This document shows, piece after piece, positions 8,361-17,524 of a stretch of DNA of 64,000 nt. Every line of letters starts with the position of its first letter. The stretch's first letter is position 1. This stretch comes from Dryocola sp032051265 (GTDB taxonomy: Bacteria; Pseudomonadota; Gammaproteobacteria; Enterobacterales; Enterobacteriaceae): assembly GCA_032051265.1 (NCBI GenBank), contig DAMBYU010000003.1:124001-188000 (forward strand). Reading direction: 5' to 3'. The notes beneath the pieces were generated by a model. It was not told the origin of the DNA, did no database searches, and was given only the letters and a program-made list of their open reading frames with translations. The position numbers and the translations under genes are program-made.

Positions 8361-9779
8361 CTATACCGTTAACAAGGTGCCCTGAGCGAATTTGCGTTTA
8401 TATACCGCGGTGGTCAGTACAATCGGTAAGACCACTGCAATCAGCATGGCAATAGAGTAAACCTCCCAGTAACGGGGCTGAATCGACAGGATGCCTGGCA
8501 GGCCCCCTACGCCGATACCGTTCGCCATCACTCCGCTCAGGCCGCACAGCAGGCCTGCGATACCAGAGCCGATCATGGCGCACAGCATCGGGAAGCGATA
8601 TTTCAGGTTAATCCCGTACATCGCCGGTTCGGTAACGCCCAGATAAGCCGAGATCGCCGCCGGGACTGAAATTTCACGCTCATTGTTTTTACGGCTGCAA
8701 ATAATAACGCCTACCACCGCCGAAGCCTGAGCGATGTTAGACAGCGCAATCAGCGGCCAGACCGGCGTGCCGCCCATGCTCTGAATCATCTGCATATCAA
8801 TGGCGAGCGTGGTCTGATGAACGCCGGTTATCACCAGCGGCGCATACAAGAAGCCAAAGAGCGCCGCGCCAACCGGCGCAAAACTGCCGGTCATCAGGTG
8901 GCGAACCGCGAAGGCTACGCCGTCGCCAATCCAGCGTCCGAACGGTCCGATAAAGGCGTGGGCGAGAAACACCGCCAGAATCAGCGAACACACAGGCACT
9001 ATTACAAGATAGAGGTAATCTGGCACTATGCGTTTCAGACGCGTCTCAATAAAGCCAAGAGCGAGGCCCGCCAGCAATGCCGGAATGACCTGCGCCTGGT
9101 AGCCCACCTTCGCGATGGTAAACAGGCCAAAGTTCCACACGTCCGGAATTTTAGTCCCTAAATCATAGGCGTTCATCAGCTGTGGCGAGACAAGCGTTAC
9201 GCCTAGCACGATACCAAGGATAGGCGTTCCGCCCATTTTGCGCACGGCGGACCAGCAAATCCCTACCGGCAGATAGAAGAAGATCGCTTCACCAGGTAGC
9301 CACAGGAAGTCGTAAATGCTTTGTAGCGTCGGGTACATCTGCGCCAGCGTCTGTCCGTTGCTCATCGGCAGATCGCCAATGACGTTGCGGAAGCCAAGGA
9401 TCAGACCACCGCTAATCAGCGCGGGTAACAGCGGGAAGAAGATCTCCGCGAAATGCGAGATTAATCGCTCGTGCCATTTCATGTTCTGGCGCGCGGCAAG
9501 CTTTGCTTGCTCTTTATTCGCGCTATTGTGGCCGCTGGTAGAAATCAGCGCCTGATAGTAATCGCCAACGTTGGTGCCGATAACCACCTGGAACTGACCG
9601 GCGTTGGTAAAGCAGCCCTTTACCATCGGCAGATTTTCGATCTCTTTTGGATTGGCAATCGTCGGCTTGTTCAGTACAAAACGCAGGCGGGTAATGCAGT
9701 GGCTGACGGTGGCGATGTTTTCGCGTCCGCCGACCAGCTCTATCAGCCTGTCGATATCCTGCTGTTTCACTTTGCTCAT
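8361..9779 (-). CDS. treB: PTS trehalose-specific EIIBC component TreB
   Basis: Membrane permease that imports trehalose and phosphorylates it to trehalose-6-phosphate. The N-terminal EIIB domain (residues 1-90) has the phosphorylated Cys28 in VSHCITRLRFVL; the EIIC domain (about 105-470) has about ten membrane segments and the GITEP-like VTEPAMYGI motif. There is no EIIA domain, as in E. coli, where EIIA-Glc is borrowed. The length is 472 against 473. A TreR operator palindrome lies 68 bp upstream and treR is next door, transcribed the same way from its own promoter. Confidence 0.98.
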   Translation of the reverse strand: MSKVKQQDIDRLIELVGGRENIATVSHCITRLRFVLNKPTIANPKEIENLPMVKGCFTNAGQFQVVIGTNVGDYYQALISTSGHNSANKEQAKLAARQNMKWHERLISHFAEIFFPLLPALISGGLILGFRNVIGDLPMSNGQTLAQMYPTLQSIYDFLWLPGEAIFFYLPVGICWSAVRKMGGTPILGIVLGVTLVSPQLMNAYDLGTKIPDVWNFGLFTIAKVGYQAQVIPALLAGLALGFIETRLKRIVPDYLYLVIVPVCSLILAVFLAHAFIGPFGRWIGDGVAFAVRHLMTGSFAPVGAALFGFLYAPLVITGVHQTTLAIDMQMIQSMGGTPVWPLIALSNIAQASAVVGVIICSRKNNEREISVPAAISAYLGVTEPAMYGINLKYRFPMLCAMIGSGIAGLLCGLSGVMANGIGVGGLPGILSIQPRYWEVYSIAMLIAVVLPIVLTTAVYKRKFAQGTLLTV

Positions 9780-9846
9780 TTTATAGTCCCGAATAAGGAG
9801 TGATGACCTGCCTGCAAGGGTATCGATTAATCTTCCCGACGAAAAT

Positions 9847-9858
9847 GGGAACGTTCCC
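9847..9858. promoter_or_regulatory. TreR operator
   Basis: Perfect 12-bp palindrome GGGAACGTTCCC between treR and treB, typical of LacI-family operators and the same core I recall for the E. coli treB operator. It lies about 70 bp before the treB start. Confidence 0.85.
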
Positions 9859-9898
9859 GTTATCGGGCGGCGATCACAATAAACCGCCGATCGGGAGG

Positions 9899-10846
9899 TT
9901 ACAGAAGGGCGCCTGGAATCACGAGCTGGCGAATATTGAGGGTCTGAGTTATCTGGCCTATAAGCTGTAAAGCCGCCTGTCGACCGGCTTGCGCATAACC
10001 GGGATCGAAGGTGATAATCTCCGGATGAAGGAATTTCATCAGCGGCGTGTTGCCGACGCTTGCAAGTTGCAGCGTGGTGCGCTGATGCTCCTGAAGATAT
10101 TTACTGGCGCCCAGCGCGAGCGTATCGGTCGCGCACAGCAGGGCGGTGGTTTCAGGCAGCAGCACTTCAGCGACATGTTCGTAGCCCTGTTTCATCGCAA
10201 GGCCCGGCAACGCCACGTTTGGGGTTAGCTTGTGCTTTTTACAGAAAGCGAGATAGGCCTCGTGGCGGCGCAAACCGGTGGTTACATCGCTGTGGGGAAC
10301 GCCCAGGAAACTGATATGGCGATGCCCTTGTTCATAAAGGGCAGACATCAGAATAGCGATTGCCCCTTCGTCGTCATAACACACGGAGGCGAATCCTTTG
10401 GCTTCGCGGGCAATCAGCACCATTGTGGACTGCCAGGGATGCAGCATTTTTTCGGTAATGCCGGTAAAGCCAAACAGGATCACGCCATCAATGTTACGCC
10501 GCTTAAGCATACCCAGATGCTCTTCCACCAGCTTCGGATCGAACTGGCTTTCCAGCATTATCGGATCGTAGCCCTGCTCGTAGAGGCCCGGCAGCATAGT
10601 TTGCACCGCCAGATTTTCGGAGAGCGAATCCAGACGCGTGACGATAATCGCCACTACTTTATCGCTTTGCCCACGCATTGCGCGTGCCGAGCGGGAAGGG
10701 GAAAAATCTTCCTGCTGCATTACCGCTTCCACCCGTTCACGCGTGCGTGCGCTGACACCGCTTTCATTGTTCAGAACACGAGAGACGGTGGACTTGCCCA
10801 CGCCGCTAAGTCGCGCGATATCTTTGATGGTGAGGCGGTTTTGCAT
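9899..10846 (-). CDS. treR: trehalose operon repressor TreR (LacI family)
   Basis: A 315-residue LacI-family repressor, the same length as E. coli TreR. The helix-turn-helix IARLSGVGKSTVSRVLNNES is at about residues 9-28 and is followed by the hinge helix SPSRSARAMRG. The periplasmic-binding-like effector domain fills the rest. In E. coli the inducer is trehalose-6-phosphate. The C-terminal GQ..QTLNIRQLVIPGALL closes the family alignment. Downstream are its operator and treBC. Confidence 0.97.
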   Translation of the reverse strand: MQNRLTIKDIARLSGVGKSTVSRVLNNESGVSARTRERVEAVMQQEDFSPSRSARAMRGQSDKVVAIIVTRLDSLSENLAVQTMLPGLYEQGYDPIMLESQFDPKLVEEHLGMLKRRNIDGVILFGFTGITEKMLHPWQSTMVLIAREAKGFASVCYDDEGAIAILMSALYEQGHRHISFLGVPHSDVTTGLRRHEAYLAFCKKHKLTPNVALPGLAMKQGYEHVAEVLLPETTALLCATDTLALGASKYLQEHQRTTLQLASVGNTPLMKFLHPEIITFDPGYAQAGRQAALQLIGQITQTLNIRQLVIPGALL

Positions 10847-10930
10847 TGTTTTTGTTATTCCCTGAAATGAGTTGCGTGGGTTTTATACATTAAAGAGGTG
10901 CCGCCCAACAAACGGCAATGGGCAAAATCT

Positions 10931-10965
10931 GGTTTACAAAGGGTTTAGTTTCGCAGGTGTATTAT
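10931..10965 (+). promoter_or_regulatory. PhoP box and -10 of the mgtLA promoter
   Basis: Direct repeat GGTTTA-N5-GGTTTA at 10931-10936 and 10942-10947, the PhoP box, then exactly 12 bp to a TATTAT -10 element at 10960-10965. This is the canonical PhoP-activated promoter layout. Transcription would start near 10972 and give a leader of about 260 nt before mgtA. Confidence 0.92.
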
Positions 10966-11028
10966 GTTCGCACTTTTGTTGTGGCCTGGCCGTAACGAAG
11001 CAACCCCATCTTTTTAACCGGAGGCGAC

Positions 11029-11079
11029 ATGGAACCCGATCCCAGTCCAGACCCTGTAATGACAGGACCTATCCGGTAA
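11029..11079 (+). CDS. mgtL: mgtA leader peptide MgtL
   Basis: A 16-codon ORF starting MEPDPSPDP, preceded by CCGGAGG. E. coli MgtL (17 residues) begins MEPDPTPLP, so the Pro codons at 3, 5, 7 and 9 are kept while the C-terminal half differs completely (here VMTGPIR). In E. coli and Salmonella, translation of this acidic/proline stretch destabilises the ribosome at low Mg2+ and lets transcription continue into mgtA. It lies between the PhoP-type promoter and mgtA, where MgtL is expected. Confidence 0.9.
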   Translation: MEPDPSPDPVMTGPIR

Positions 11080-11097
11080 GCGCCCTTCAAAGAAGCG

Positions 11098-11125
11098 ACT
11101 GCCTTACCGGAATCTGTAAGGCAGT
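11098..11125 (+). promoter_or_regulatory. leader stem-loop downstream of mgtL
   Basis: Perfect 10-bp stem ACTGCCTTAC / GTAAGGCAGT with an 8-nt loop, 19 nt after the mgtL stop. It is the most stable hairpin of the mgtA 5' leader and probably part of the Mg2+/translation-controlled attenuation structure (Rho-dependent in Salmonella). No U-tract follows it. Confidence 0.65.
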
Positions 11126-11232
11126 GATTCACTATTTGTCTCCCTGCTGAATAAAAATATGACCTGCAAGGTGGGCTAAGCCGCGCCCGCAGGACAGCCA
11201 GTTGCCGTATCATGCGGCGCTAAGGGACTATT

Positions 11233-13950
11233 ATGCTGTTTAAAAACCTGACCCGGCAGTTGTTTTCACAACTTAGCCGTCATCTGCCACGCCGCCTGAT
11301 CCAGCGCGACCCAATGCCGGACGGTAAAACCCATTCTCAGGCGACGGAGATTCCCACCACGCTAACCGAAGCGTGCTTGAAATATGCTTATGCGAGCGAA
11401 GAGCAGCTCTATCGCGAGTTTGCCAGCCACCCCGAGGGGCTGAACATGCGGGAAGTGGAAGATGCGCTGGAAGCGCATGGCCGGAACCAAATTCCTGCCC
11501 AGACGCCGACGCCGTGGTGGAAACATCTCTGGAGCTGCTATCGTAACCCGTTCAATCTGCTGCTGACGCTGCTTGGCATTTTTTCTTACGCCACAGAAGA
11601 CGATCTGTTTGGCGCAGGCGTTATCGCGCTGATGGTCATCATCTCGACGCTGCTCAACTTTATTCAGGAAGCCCGCTCGACCAAAGCGGCGGATGCGCTT
11701 AAAGCGATGGTCAGCAACAAGGCCACGGCGATGCGCGTGACTAATGAAAAAGGCGAAAGTCGTTATGTCGATATTCCTCTCGACCAATTGGTGCCAGGCG
11801 ACATCGTAAAACTTTCCGCAGGCGACATGATCCCGGCGGATTTACGCGTGCTGCAGGCTCGCGATCTGTTTGTTGCCCAGGCTTCGTTAACTGGTGAATC
11901 GCTGCCGGTAGAGAAAGCGGCTTTCAGTCGTGAGGCGCAGCATAGCAACCCGCTTGAGTGCGACACGTTATGCTTTATGGGCACCAACGTGGTGAGCGGC
12001 ACGGCGCTTGCGATGGTAATCGCAACCGGCGGCAACACCTGGTTTGGACAACTGGCCGGGCGAGTAACCGGGCAGGAAAACGAGCCGAACGCGTTCCAGA
12101 AAGGCATCAGCCGCGTGAGCTGGCTGCTGATCCGTTTTATGTTGGTGATGGTGCCGGTCGTCTTGCTGATTAACGGGTTCACTAAAGGCGACTGGTGGGA
12201 AGCGGCGCTGTTTTCGCTCTCCGTTGCGGTTGGGCTGACGCCTGAAATGCTGCCGATGATCGTCACCTCAACGCTTGCTCGCGGCGCGGTAAAACTCTCG
12301 AAGCAAAAAGCTATCGTCAAGCATCTGGACGCCATCCAGAATTTCGGCGCCATGGATATTCTGTGCACCGATAAAACCGGCACGCTGACTCAGGATCGCA
12401 TTATCCTGGAAACGCACACCGATATTCTGGGCCACGTGAGCGACCGCGTGCTGCAAAAAGCCTGGCTAAACAGCCATTATCAGACCGGCCTGAAAAACCT
12501 GTTGGATGTCGCTGTGCTTGAAGGCGTGGATGAGGAAAGTGCCCGTATGGCCGTGGCCCGCTGGCAGAAAGTGGATGAAATACCGTTCGACTTTGAGCGT
12601 CGCCGTATGTCGGTGGTGGTTTGCGAAGAGCCGCAGGTTCATCAGCTTATTTGCAAAGGCGCGCTGCAGGAAATCCTTAGCGTCTGCACGCAGGTTCGTC
12701 ATGGCGATGAGAGCGTGCCGCTAAACGATGCGATGCTGAAAAGTATTCGTGCAGTGACTGACGATCTGAATCGGCAGGGATTACGCGTGGTAGCTGTGGC
12801 GAGCAAGTTTCTCCCTGCGCGCCAGGAGGATTATGGCCGCGTTGATGAATCCGATCTGATCCTCGAAGGGTATATCGCCTTCCTCGATCCACCGAAGGAA
12901 ACTACCGCACCTGCATTAAAAGCGCTGAAGGAAAGCGGCATTACCGTAAAAATCCTCACCGGCGACAGCGAGCTGGTCGCGGCGAAAGTATGTCGCGAAG
13001 TTGGGCTGGAGGTGGGTGAACTGGTCACCGGCAGCGAAATCGAAAATCTCGGTGATGAAGATCTGGCGGCTCTTGCGCTGCGTACCACGCTGTTTGCTCG
13101 CCTGACGCCGATGCACAAAGAACGCATTGTTCGTTTGCTGCGCGGCGAAGGGCATGTTGTCGGCTTTATGGGCGATGGCATTAACGATGCGCCCGCGTTA
13201 CGGGCGGCGGACATTGGTATTTCCGTTGACGGTGCCGTGGACATCGCTCGCGAAGCGGCGGATATCATCCTGCTCGAAAAGAGCCTGATGGTACTGAAGG
13301 AAGGCGTCATTGAAGGGCGTCGTACCTTTGCCAACATGCTGAAATACATCAAAATGACCGCCAGCTCTAACTTCGGTAACGTGTTCAGCGTGCTGGTGGC
13401 GAGCGCTTTCCTGCCGTTCCTGCCGATGCTGCCGATTCACTTACTGATTCAAAATCTGCTCTACGATGTGTCGCAGGTGGCGATCCCGTTCGATAACGTG
13501 GACGACGAGCAAATTGCTAAACCGCAGCGCTGGGATCCGGCGGACCTGGGACGTTTTATGGTGTTCTTCGGGCCAGTCAGCTCCATCTTCGACATCATGA
13601 CGTTCTGCGTTATGTGGTGGGTATTCCAGGCTAACGTGCCGGAAGCGCAAACCCTGTTCCAGTCCGGCTGGTTCGTGGTGGGCCTGCTGTCGCAGACGTT
13701 GATTGTGCATATGATCCGCACCCGCCGCATACCGTTTATCCAGAGCCGTGCCGCGTGGCCGCTGATGGTGATGACGCTGGTAGTGATGGCGGTGGGTATC
13801 GCGCTGCCGTTCTCGCCGCTGGCAGGCTATCTGCATCTTCAGGCGCTGCCGCTTAGCTACTTCCCGTGGCTGGTGCTGATTCTTGGCGGGTATATGACGT
13901 TAACCCAGTGCGTCAAAGGCTTCTACGCCCGACGTTACGGCTGGCAGTAA
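11233..13950 (+). CDS. mgtA: magnesium-importing P-type ATPase MgtA
   Basis: P3B-type ATPase that brings Mg2+ into the cytoplasm under Mg2+ limitation. It has 905 residues (E. coli 898). Motifs in order: LTGES actuator loop, the phosphorylated Asp380 in CTDKTGTLTQD, CKGAL of the nucleotide domain, KILTGDSE, and GDGINDAPAL of the hinge. About ten membrane helices are present, with the LTPEMLP segment in M4. The protein ends FYARRYGWQ as in E. coli. The ATG at 11233 starts the conserved LTRQLFSQLSRHLPRRL tail. It is controlled by the PhoP box and the mgtL leader. Confidence 0.98.
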   Translation: MLFKNLTRQLFSQLSRHLPRRLIQRDPMPDGKTHSQATEIPTTLTEACLKYAYASEEQLYREFASHPEGLNMREVEDALEAHGRNQIPAQTPTPWWKHLWSCYRNPFNLLLTLLGIFSYATEDDLFGAGVIALMVIISTLLNFIQEARSTKAADALKAMVSNKATAMRVTNEKGESRYVDIPLDQLVPGDIVKLSAGDMIPADLRVLQARDLFVAQASLTGESLPVEKAAFSREAQHSNPLECDTLCFMGTNVVSGTALAMVIATGGNTWFGQLAGRVTGQENEPNAFQKGISRVSWLLIRFMLVMVPVVLLINGFTKGDWWEAALFSLSVAVGLTPEMLPMIVTSTLARGAVKLSKQKAIVKHLDAIQNFGAMDILCTDKTGTLTQDRIILETHTDILGHVSDRVLQKAWLNSHYQTGLKNLLDVAVLEGVDEESARMAVARWQKVDEIPFDFERRRMSVVVCEEPQVHQLICKGALQEILSVCTQVRHGDESVPLNDAMLKSIRAVTDDLNRQGLRVVAVASKFLPARQEDYGRVDESDLILEGYIAFLDPPKETTAPALKALKESGITVKILTGDSELVAAKVCREVGLEVGELVTGSEIENLGDEDLAALALRTTLFARLTPMHKERIVRLLRGEGHVVGFMGDGINDAPALRAADIGISVDGAVDIAREAADIILLEKSLMVLKEGVIEGRRTFANMLKYIKMTASSNFGNVFSVLVASAFLPFLPMLPIHLLIQNLLYDVSQVAIPFDNVDDEQIAKPQRWDPADLGRFMVFFGPVSSIFDIMTFCVMWWVFQANVPEAQTLFQSGWFVVGLLSQTLIVHMIRTRRIPFIQSRAAWPLMVMTLVVMAVGIALPFSPLAGYLHLQALPLSYFPWLVLILGGYMTLTQCVKGFYARRYGWQ

Positions 13951-14063
13951 TCTGAAATCAAGCGGGATGTGATCTGCATCGCGCCACGATCTTGATGAAT
14001 ATTTCTCCACGTGTTACCAGAGTGTTTTTGCTTTTTCTGGCCCGTCATGTGAAAGGAATATTC

Positions 14064-16454
14064 ATGTTTAAATCAATACGTTTTGGCTTATTAGCAGGCT
14101 GCATCGCCGTGGCCTGTCAGGCAACGGCGGCTCCGGCCGGAGATCTGCCGTTGATGCCCTGGCCGCAGCAGGTCAGCCGCCCGGCGGCGGAAGGCAGCCT
14201 GGTGCTGGATAACGCGGTGTCGATAAAAATCAGCGGTGACAAACTTGAAGGCGCCGCAGCACGCTGGCGTGAGCGTATTGCGCAGCAAACAGGCTGGCTG
14301 CTTCAACCGGCACAGGCCAATCCTTCAAACCCAACCATTGATATACACATCAATAAAGCTGTCAGCCCGTTACCCAGGCTTGGCAGCGATGAAAGCTACG
14401 AGCTGAGCGTGACTGCCGATGGGGTCAAGCTAACCGCCAATACGCGTTTCGGTGCGATGCGCGGCATGGAAACGCTGCTGCAGCTTATCCAGAACGGGCC
14501 ACAAAATAGTTCAATTCCCTTCGTGGCGATTAAAGATGTGCCGCGCTTCCCGTGGCGCGGCGTGCTGCTGGATTCCGCCCGTCACTTTGTGCCGGTTGAG
14601 GATATCCTGCGTCAGCTGGACGGTATGTCGAGCGCCAAGTTTAACGTCTTCCACTGGCACCTGACCGACGATCAGGGCTGGCGCTTTGCTTCAGCGAAAT
14701 ACCCGAAGCTACAGCAGCTTGCCAGCGACGGGCAGTTTTACACCCAGGCGCAGATGAAAGAAGTAGTGCGTTATGCGACAAAACTCGGCATTCGCGTGGT
14801 GCCGGAAATGGATCTGCCGGGCCACGCTTCGGCCATTGCGGTGGCCTATCCTGAACTGATGAGCGCGCCTGGGCCGTACCAGATGGAGCGTCACTGGGGC
14901 GTGTTGAAACCCTTGCTGGACCCGACTAACGAAGCTGCCTATAAATTTGTCGATACGCTGATCGGCGAACTGACGGCAATCTTCCCGGATGCCTACTTGC
15001 ATATCGGCGGCGATGAGGTCGACGACAGCCACTGGAAAGCATCCGCCTCGATTCAGTCGTTTATGAAGCAGCACCATATTGCTGATACCCACGCGTTGCA
15101 GACTTACTTTAATCAGCGGCTGGAGAAAATCCTCGAAAAACACCATCGTCAGATGATGGGCTGGGATGAGATTTACCATCCGGATCTGCCAAAAAGCATT
15201 CTGATCCAGTCCTGGCAAGGGCAGGACGCTTTGGGTGCGGTCGCCGCAAATGGTTATAAAGGCATCCTCTCGACGGGCTTTTATCTCGATCAACCTCAGT
15301 CTACGGCTTATCACTATCGCAATGAGATCCTGCCGCAGGGGTTAAACGGGATAGATCAAATCACGCCTGCGGATAGCGCGCAAAGCTGGTTCTTTACTAT
15401 GCCGCGCCTGAAAGGCAGCCCGGTTGAAGGCAGCTTCACTTTGGTGAATAACAAAAGCGGCTGGCGAGGATTTATCGATTTCAAAGGGAAATCCCGTCGC
15501 GCGGTACGTGATATTGAGTGGCTGAACGACCATCAGGTGACTTTCACGGTGGATACCTGGATGGGCGAGACACGTCCGGTGGTCACGGTGGAAAGTGATA
15601 AGCTGAGCGGTTATTTCCTGGTGGGAAATGTGCGTTACCCGGCAACGGGGCAAAAGCTGGATGATGTGCCGGATGGCGCGCAGCCGGTCGTGCCAACGCC
15701 AGAACAGATGGAAAATATTCTGGGGGGCGAGGTCGCGCTGTGGGCGGAAAACGTCTCCTCTGCGCTGATTGATATCAAACTCTGGCCGCGGGCGTATGCC
15801 GTGGCGGAACGCCTGTGGTCTACGGAAGAGGTAAAAGACATTGATAATATGTATCAGCGCTTACAGGCGATTGATGCCTGGTCGACCGTCTCCGTTGGCC
15901 TGCGCCAGCATATCGCTGCCGTGCAGCAGATGACGCGCCTTGCCGGTACGCCGGATATTATGCCGCTGCAGATCCTCGCCCAGGCCGTAGAGCCCGCACA
16001 GTATTACACGCGTCAGCATCTGAAGTTCCAGGCCGGAAATTATCACCACTTCGAACCGCTCAACCGTTTTGCGGATGCATTAGGAGCGGAAAGCAGCCAG
16101 GTACGCTCCGTCGACAGCTGGGTGGATAAGCTTGTCGCCGATGCGGAAGACAATAACAGCGCGGAATCCCTGCGTCATACCTTTGCACGCTGGCAAAGCA
16201 ATACCCCGGATGTGCTGGCGCTGATCGAGGGTAATTACCAACTGAAAGCATTAAAACCGGTGGCGGAAGGTGTTGATCGGCTGGCGGGAATAGGGCTGCG
16301 TTTAACGGATTTGGTGGCAAGGCAGGGAACATTAAGCGACGACGAGCGGGACACCATTCAAAAACAGCTGGATGAAGCGGCGCAAACGCAGGATGAAGTG
16401 GTTATCGCTGCCGTTTATCCGCTGCAAAAGCTATTACGCGCAAGCGACAGATAA
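14064..16454 (+). CDS. exported beta-N-acetylhexosaminidase (GH20)
   Basis: A 796-residue glycosidase with a signal peptide (FKSIRFGLLAG then a hydrophobic core, probable cleavage after QATA), so periplasmic or secreted. An N-terminal GH20b-type domain (about 30-165) precedes the (beta/alpha)8 catalytic domain. The GH20 catalytic Asp-Glu pair is in LHIGGDEVDDSHW, and FHWHLTDDQGWR is the family hallmark. It would release terminal GlcNAc or GalNAc, e.g. from chitooligosaccharides, which is inferred from the family. I chose the ATG at 14064 because GAAAGGA precedes it and the signal peptide follows at once. Its place between mgtA and ridA is not found in K-12. Confidence 0.92.
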   Translation: MFKSIRFGLLAGCIAVACQATAAPAGDLPLMPWPQQVSRPAAEGSLVLDNAVSIKISGDKLEGAAARWRERIAQQTGWLLQPAQANPSNPTIDIHINKAVSPLPRLGSDESYELSVTADGVKLTANTRFGAMRGMETLLQLIQNGPQNSSIPFVAIKDVPRFPWRGVLLDSARHFVPVEDILRQLDGMSSAKFNVFHWHLTDDQGWRFASAKYPKLQQLASDGQFYTQAQMKEVVRYATKLGIRVVPEMDLPGHASAIAVAYPELMSAPGPYQMERHWGVLKPLLDPTNEAAYKFVDTLIGELTAIFPDAYLHIGGDEVDDSHWKASASIQSFMKQHHIADTHALQTYFNQRLEKILEKHHRQMMGWDEIYHPDLPKSILIQSWQGQDALGAVAANGYKGILSTGFYLDQPQSTAYHYRNEILPQGLNGIDQITPADSAQSWFFTMPRLKGSPVEGSFTLVNNKSGWRGFIDFKGKSRRAVRDIEWLNDHQVTFTVDTWMGETRPVVTVESDKLSGYFLVGNVRYPATGQKLDDVPDGAQPVVPTPEQMENILGGEVALWAENVSSALIDIKLWPRAYAVAERLWSTEEVKDIDNMYQRLQAIDAWSTVSVGLRQHIAAVQQMTRLAGTPDIMPLQILAQAVEPAQYYTRQHLKFQAGNYHHFEPLNRFADALGAESSQVRSVDSWVDKLVADAEDNNSAESLRHTFARWQSNTPDVLALIEGNYQLKALKPVAEGVDRLAGIGLRLTDLVARQGTLSDDERDTIQKQLDEAAQTQDEVVIAAVYPLQKLLRASDR

Positions 16455-16460
16455 ACTCAA

Positions 16461-16490
16461 AAATAAGGCCGCATGCGCGGCCTTATTTTT
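16461..16490. terminator. bidirectional terminator hexosaminidase / ridA
   Basis: A 12-bp perfect stem (AAATAAGGCCGC and its complement) around ATGC, followed by a T-run; works for both convergent genes. Confidence 0.93.
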
Positions 16491-16504
16491 TATCTTTGTA
16501 GAAA

Positions 16505-16894
16505 TTAGCGACGAACAGCGATCGCTTCAATTTCAATTTTCACATCTTTCGGCAGGCGGGCCACTTCCACGCAAGAGCGTGCCGGGAAAGTTGCTTTGTG
16601 CTCGTTGAAGAAGGCTTCGTAGGTAGCATTTACCGTGGCGAAGTCGTTGAGGTCTTTTACGAATACCGTGGTTTTCACGATATCGCCAACCTTCAGGCCT
16701 GCCGCTTCAACGATCGCCTGCACGTTTTCAAGTGACTGACGCGCCTGAGCGGCCACGTCATCCGGTACGGTACCGGTTTTCGGATCAACCGGGATCTGGC
16801 CGGAAGTAATAATCATGCCGCCCAGGTCAACGCCCTGAACGTAGGGGCCGATGGCTGCTGGTGCGTTTTCAGTGCTGATGGTGCGAGAAGACAT
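16505..16894 (-). CDS. ridA: 2-iminobutanoate/2-iminopropanoate deaminase RidA
   Basis: Enamine/imine deaminase of the YjgF/YER057c/UK114 family; it removes reactive 2-aminoacrylate and related enamines made by PLP enzymes such as threonine dehydratase. The length (129) matches E. coli RidA (128). The substrate-binding Arg is in the conserved PARSCVEVARLPKDVKIEIEA segment, and GMIITSGQIPVDPKTG is present. It is separated from the upstream pyrBI genes by a BIME repeat and the pyrBI terminator, so it has its own promoter. Confidence 0.97.
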   Translation of the reverse strand: MSSRTISTENAPAAIGPYVQGVDLGGMIITSGQIPVDPKTGTVPDDVAAQARQSLENVQAIVEAAGLKVGDIVKTTVFVKDLNDFATVNATYEAFFNEHKATFPARSCVEVARLPKDVKIEIEAIAVRR

Positions 16895-16915
16895 TTTTAT
16901 TCCTTATCTAAGTTC

Positions 16916-16987
16916 GTAGGGCGGGTAAGCCGCGCGTCACCCGCCAACAGTTGAGCGGTGGATGACGCTGACGCTTATCCACCCTAC
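16916..16987. repeat. BIME-like pair of REP palindromes
   Basis: Two inverted REP-like units, GGGCGGGTAAG...CACCCGCC and GGTGGATGACGC...CTTATCCACCC, framed by GTAGGG / CCCTAC. The same family recurs at 22571, 26740 and 44464. Confidence 0.75.
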
Positions 16988-16997
16988 AAACAAAATA

Positions 16998-17024
16998 GCT
17001 CCCGCCCATTATAGGGAAGGGAGC
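16998..17024 (-). terminator. pyrBI terminator
   Basis: Stem GCTCCC / GGGAGC with inner C/G pairs, followed on the minus strand by TATTTTGTTT, 23 bp after the pyrI stop. Confidence 0.75.
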
Positions 17025-17046
17025 CCGGTTGTCATTAGCGGTTGCG

Positions 17047-17508
17047 CTAATCAGCCAGCACCACATGGTGAGCGAACTCTTTCTCGCAGTATTTGCACTT
17101 CAGGCTTATGTCTTCGCCGCGCTTTTTCACCGCGAAAGAGGAGTAAACCGGTTCGCTGCGGCTGATGCAGTTGCTGTTCGGGCAGACCAGCACTTTGTCG
17201 ATGCGTTCTGGCAGAGTCGGGCGGCTTTTGCCGACCACTTCATACTCGTCGATACGGTTAACGGTAGCGTGCGGCGCGTACAGGGCCAGTTGGTTTACCT
17301 GCTCATCGGTCAGGAAGGTGTTTTCAATTTTAATCAGGTCCTTGCGGCCCTGTTCGCGGGAGGGCAGGTTCAGGCCGATGGTAATGCGCTGCTCGGTTTC
17401 GGTCAGTTGAAACAGCGTCAGCAGCTTAAAGCCTACCTGCGCCGGGATATGATCGATAACCGTGCCGCGTTTAATGGCTTCAACCTGTAATTTGTTATCG
17501 TGCGTCAT
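17047..17508 (-). CDS. pyrI: aspartate carbamoyltransferase regulatory chain PyrI
   Basis: Allosteric subunit of ATCase that binds CTP/UTP and ATP and links catalytic trimers in the c6r6 holoenzyme. It is 153 residues, equal to E. coli. The zinc ligands are the four cysteines of CPNSNC (about 109 and 114) and CKYC (138 and 141). The N-terminal allosteric domain has VEAIKRGTVIDHIPAQ. It follows pyrB by 16 bp as the last gene of pyrLBI. Confidence 0.98.
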   Translation of the reverse strand: MTHDNKLQVEAIKRGTVIDHIPAQVGFKLLTLFQLTETEQRITIGLNLPSREQGRKDLIKIENTFLTDEQVNQLALYAPHATVNRIDEYEVVGKSRPTLPERIDKVLVCPNSNCISRSEPVYSSFAVKKRGEDISLKCKYCEKEFAHHVVLAD

Positions 17509-17524
17509 CTCTTTTTCCTCTCAC

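Noticed and set aside
10872..11150. 92-codon ORF between treR and mgtA
   Set aside because: Covers the PhoP box, the mgtL peptide and the leader stem, which explain this stretch better.
13951..14063. CRP site TGTGATCTGCATCGCG upstream of the hexosaminidase
   Set aside because: Only one half site matches; the second half (TCACA) is absent.
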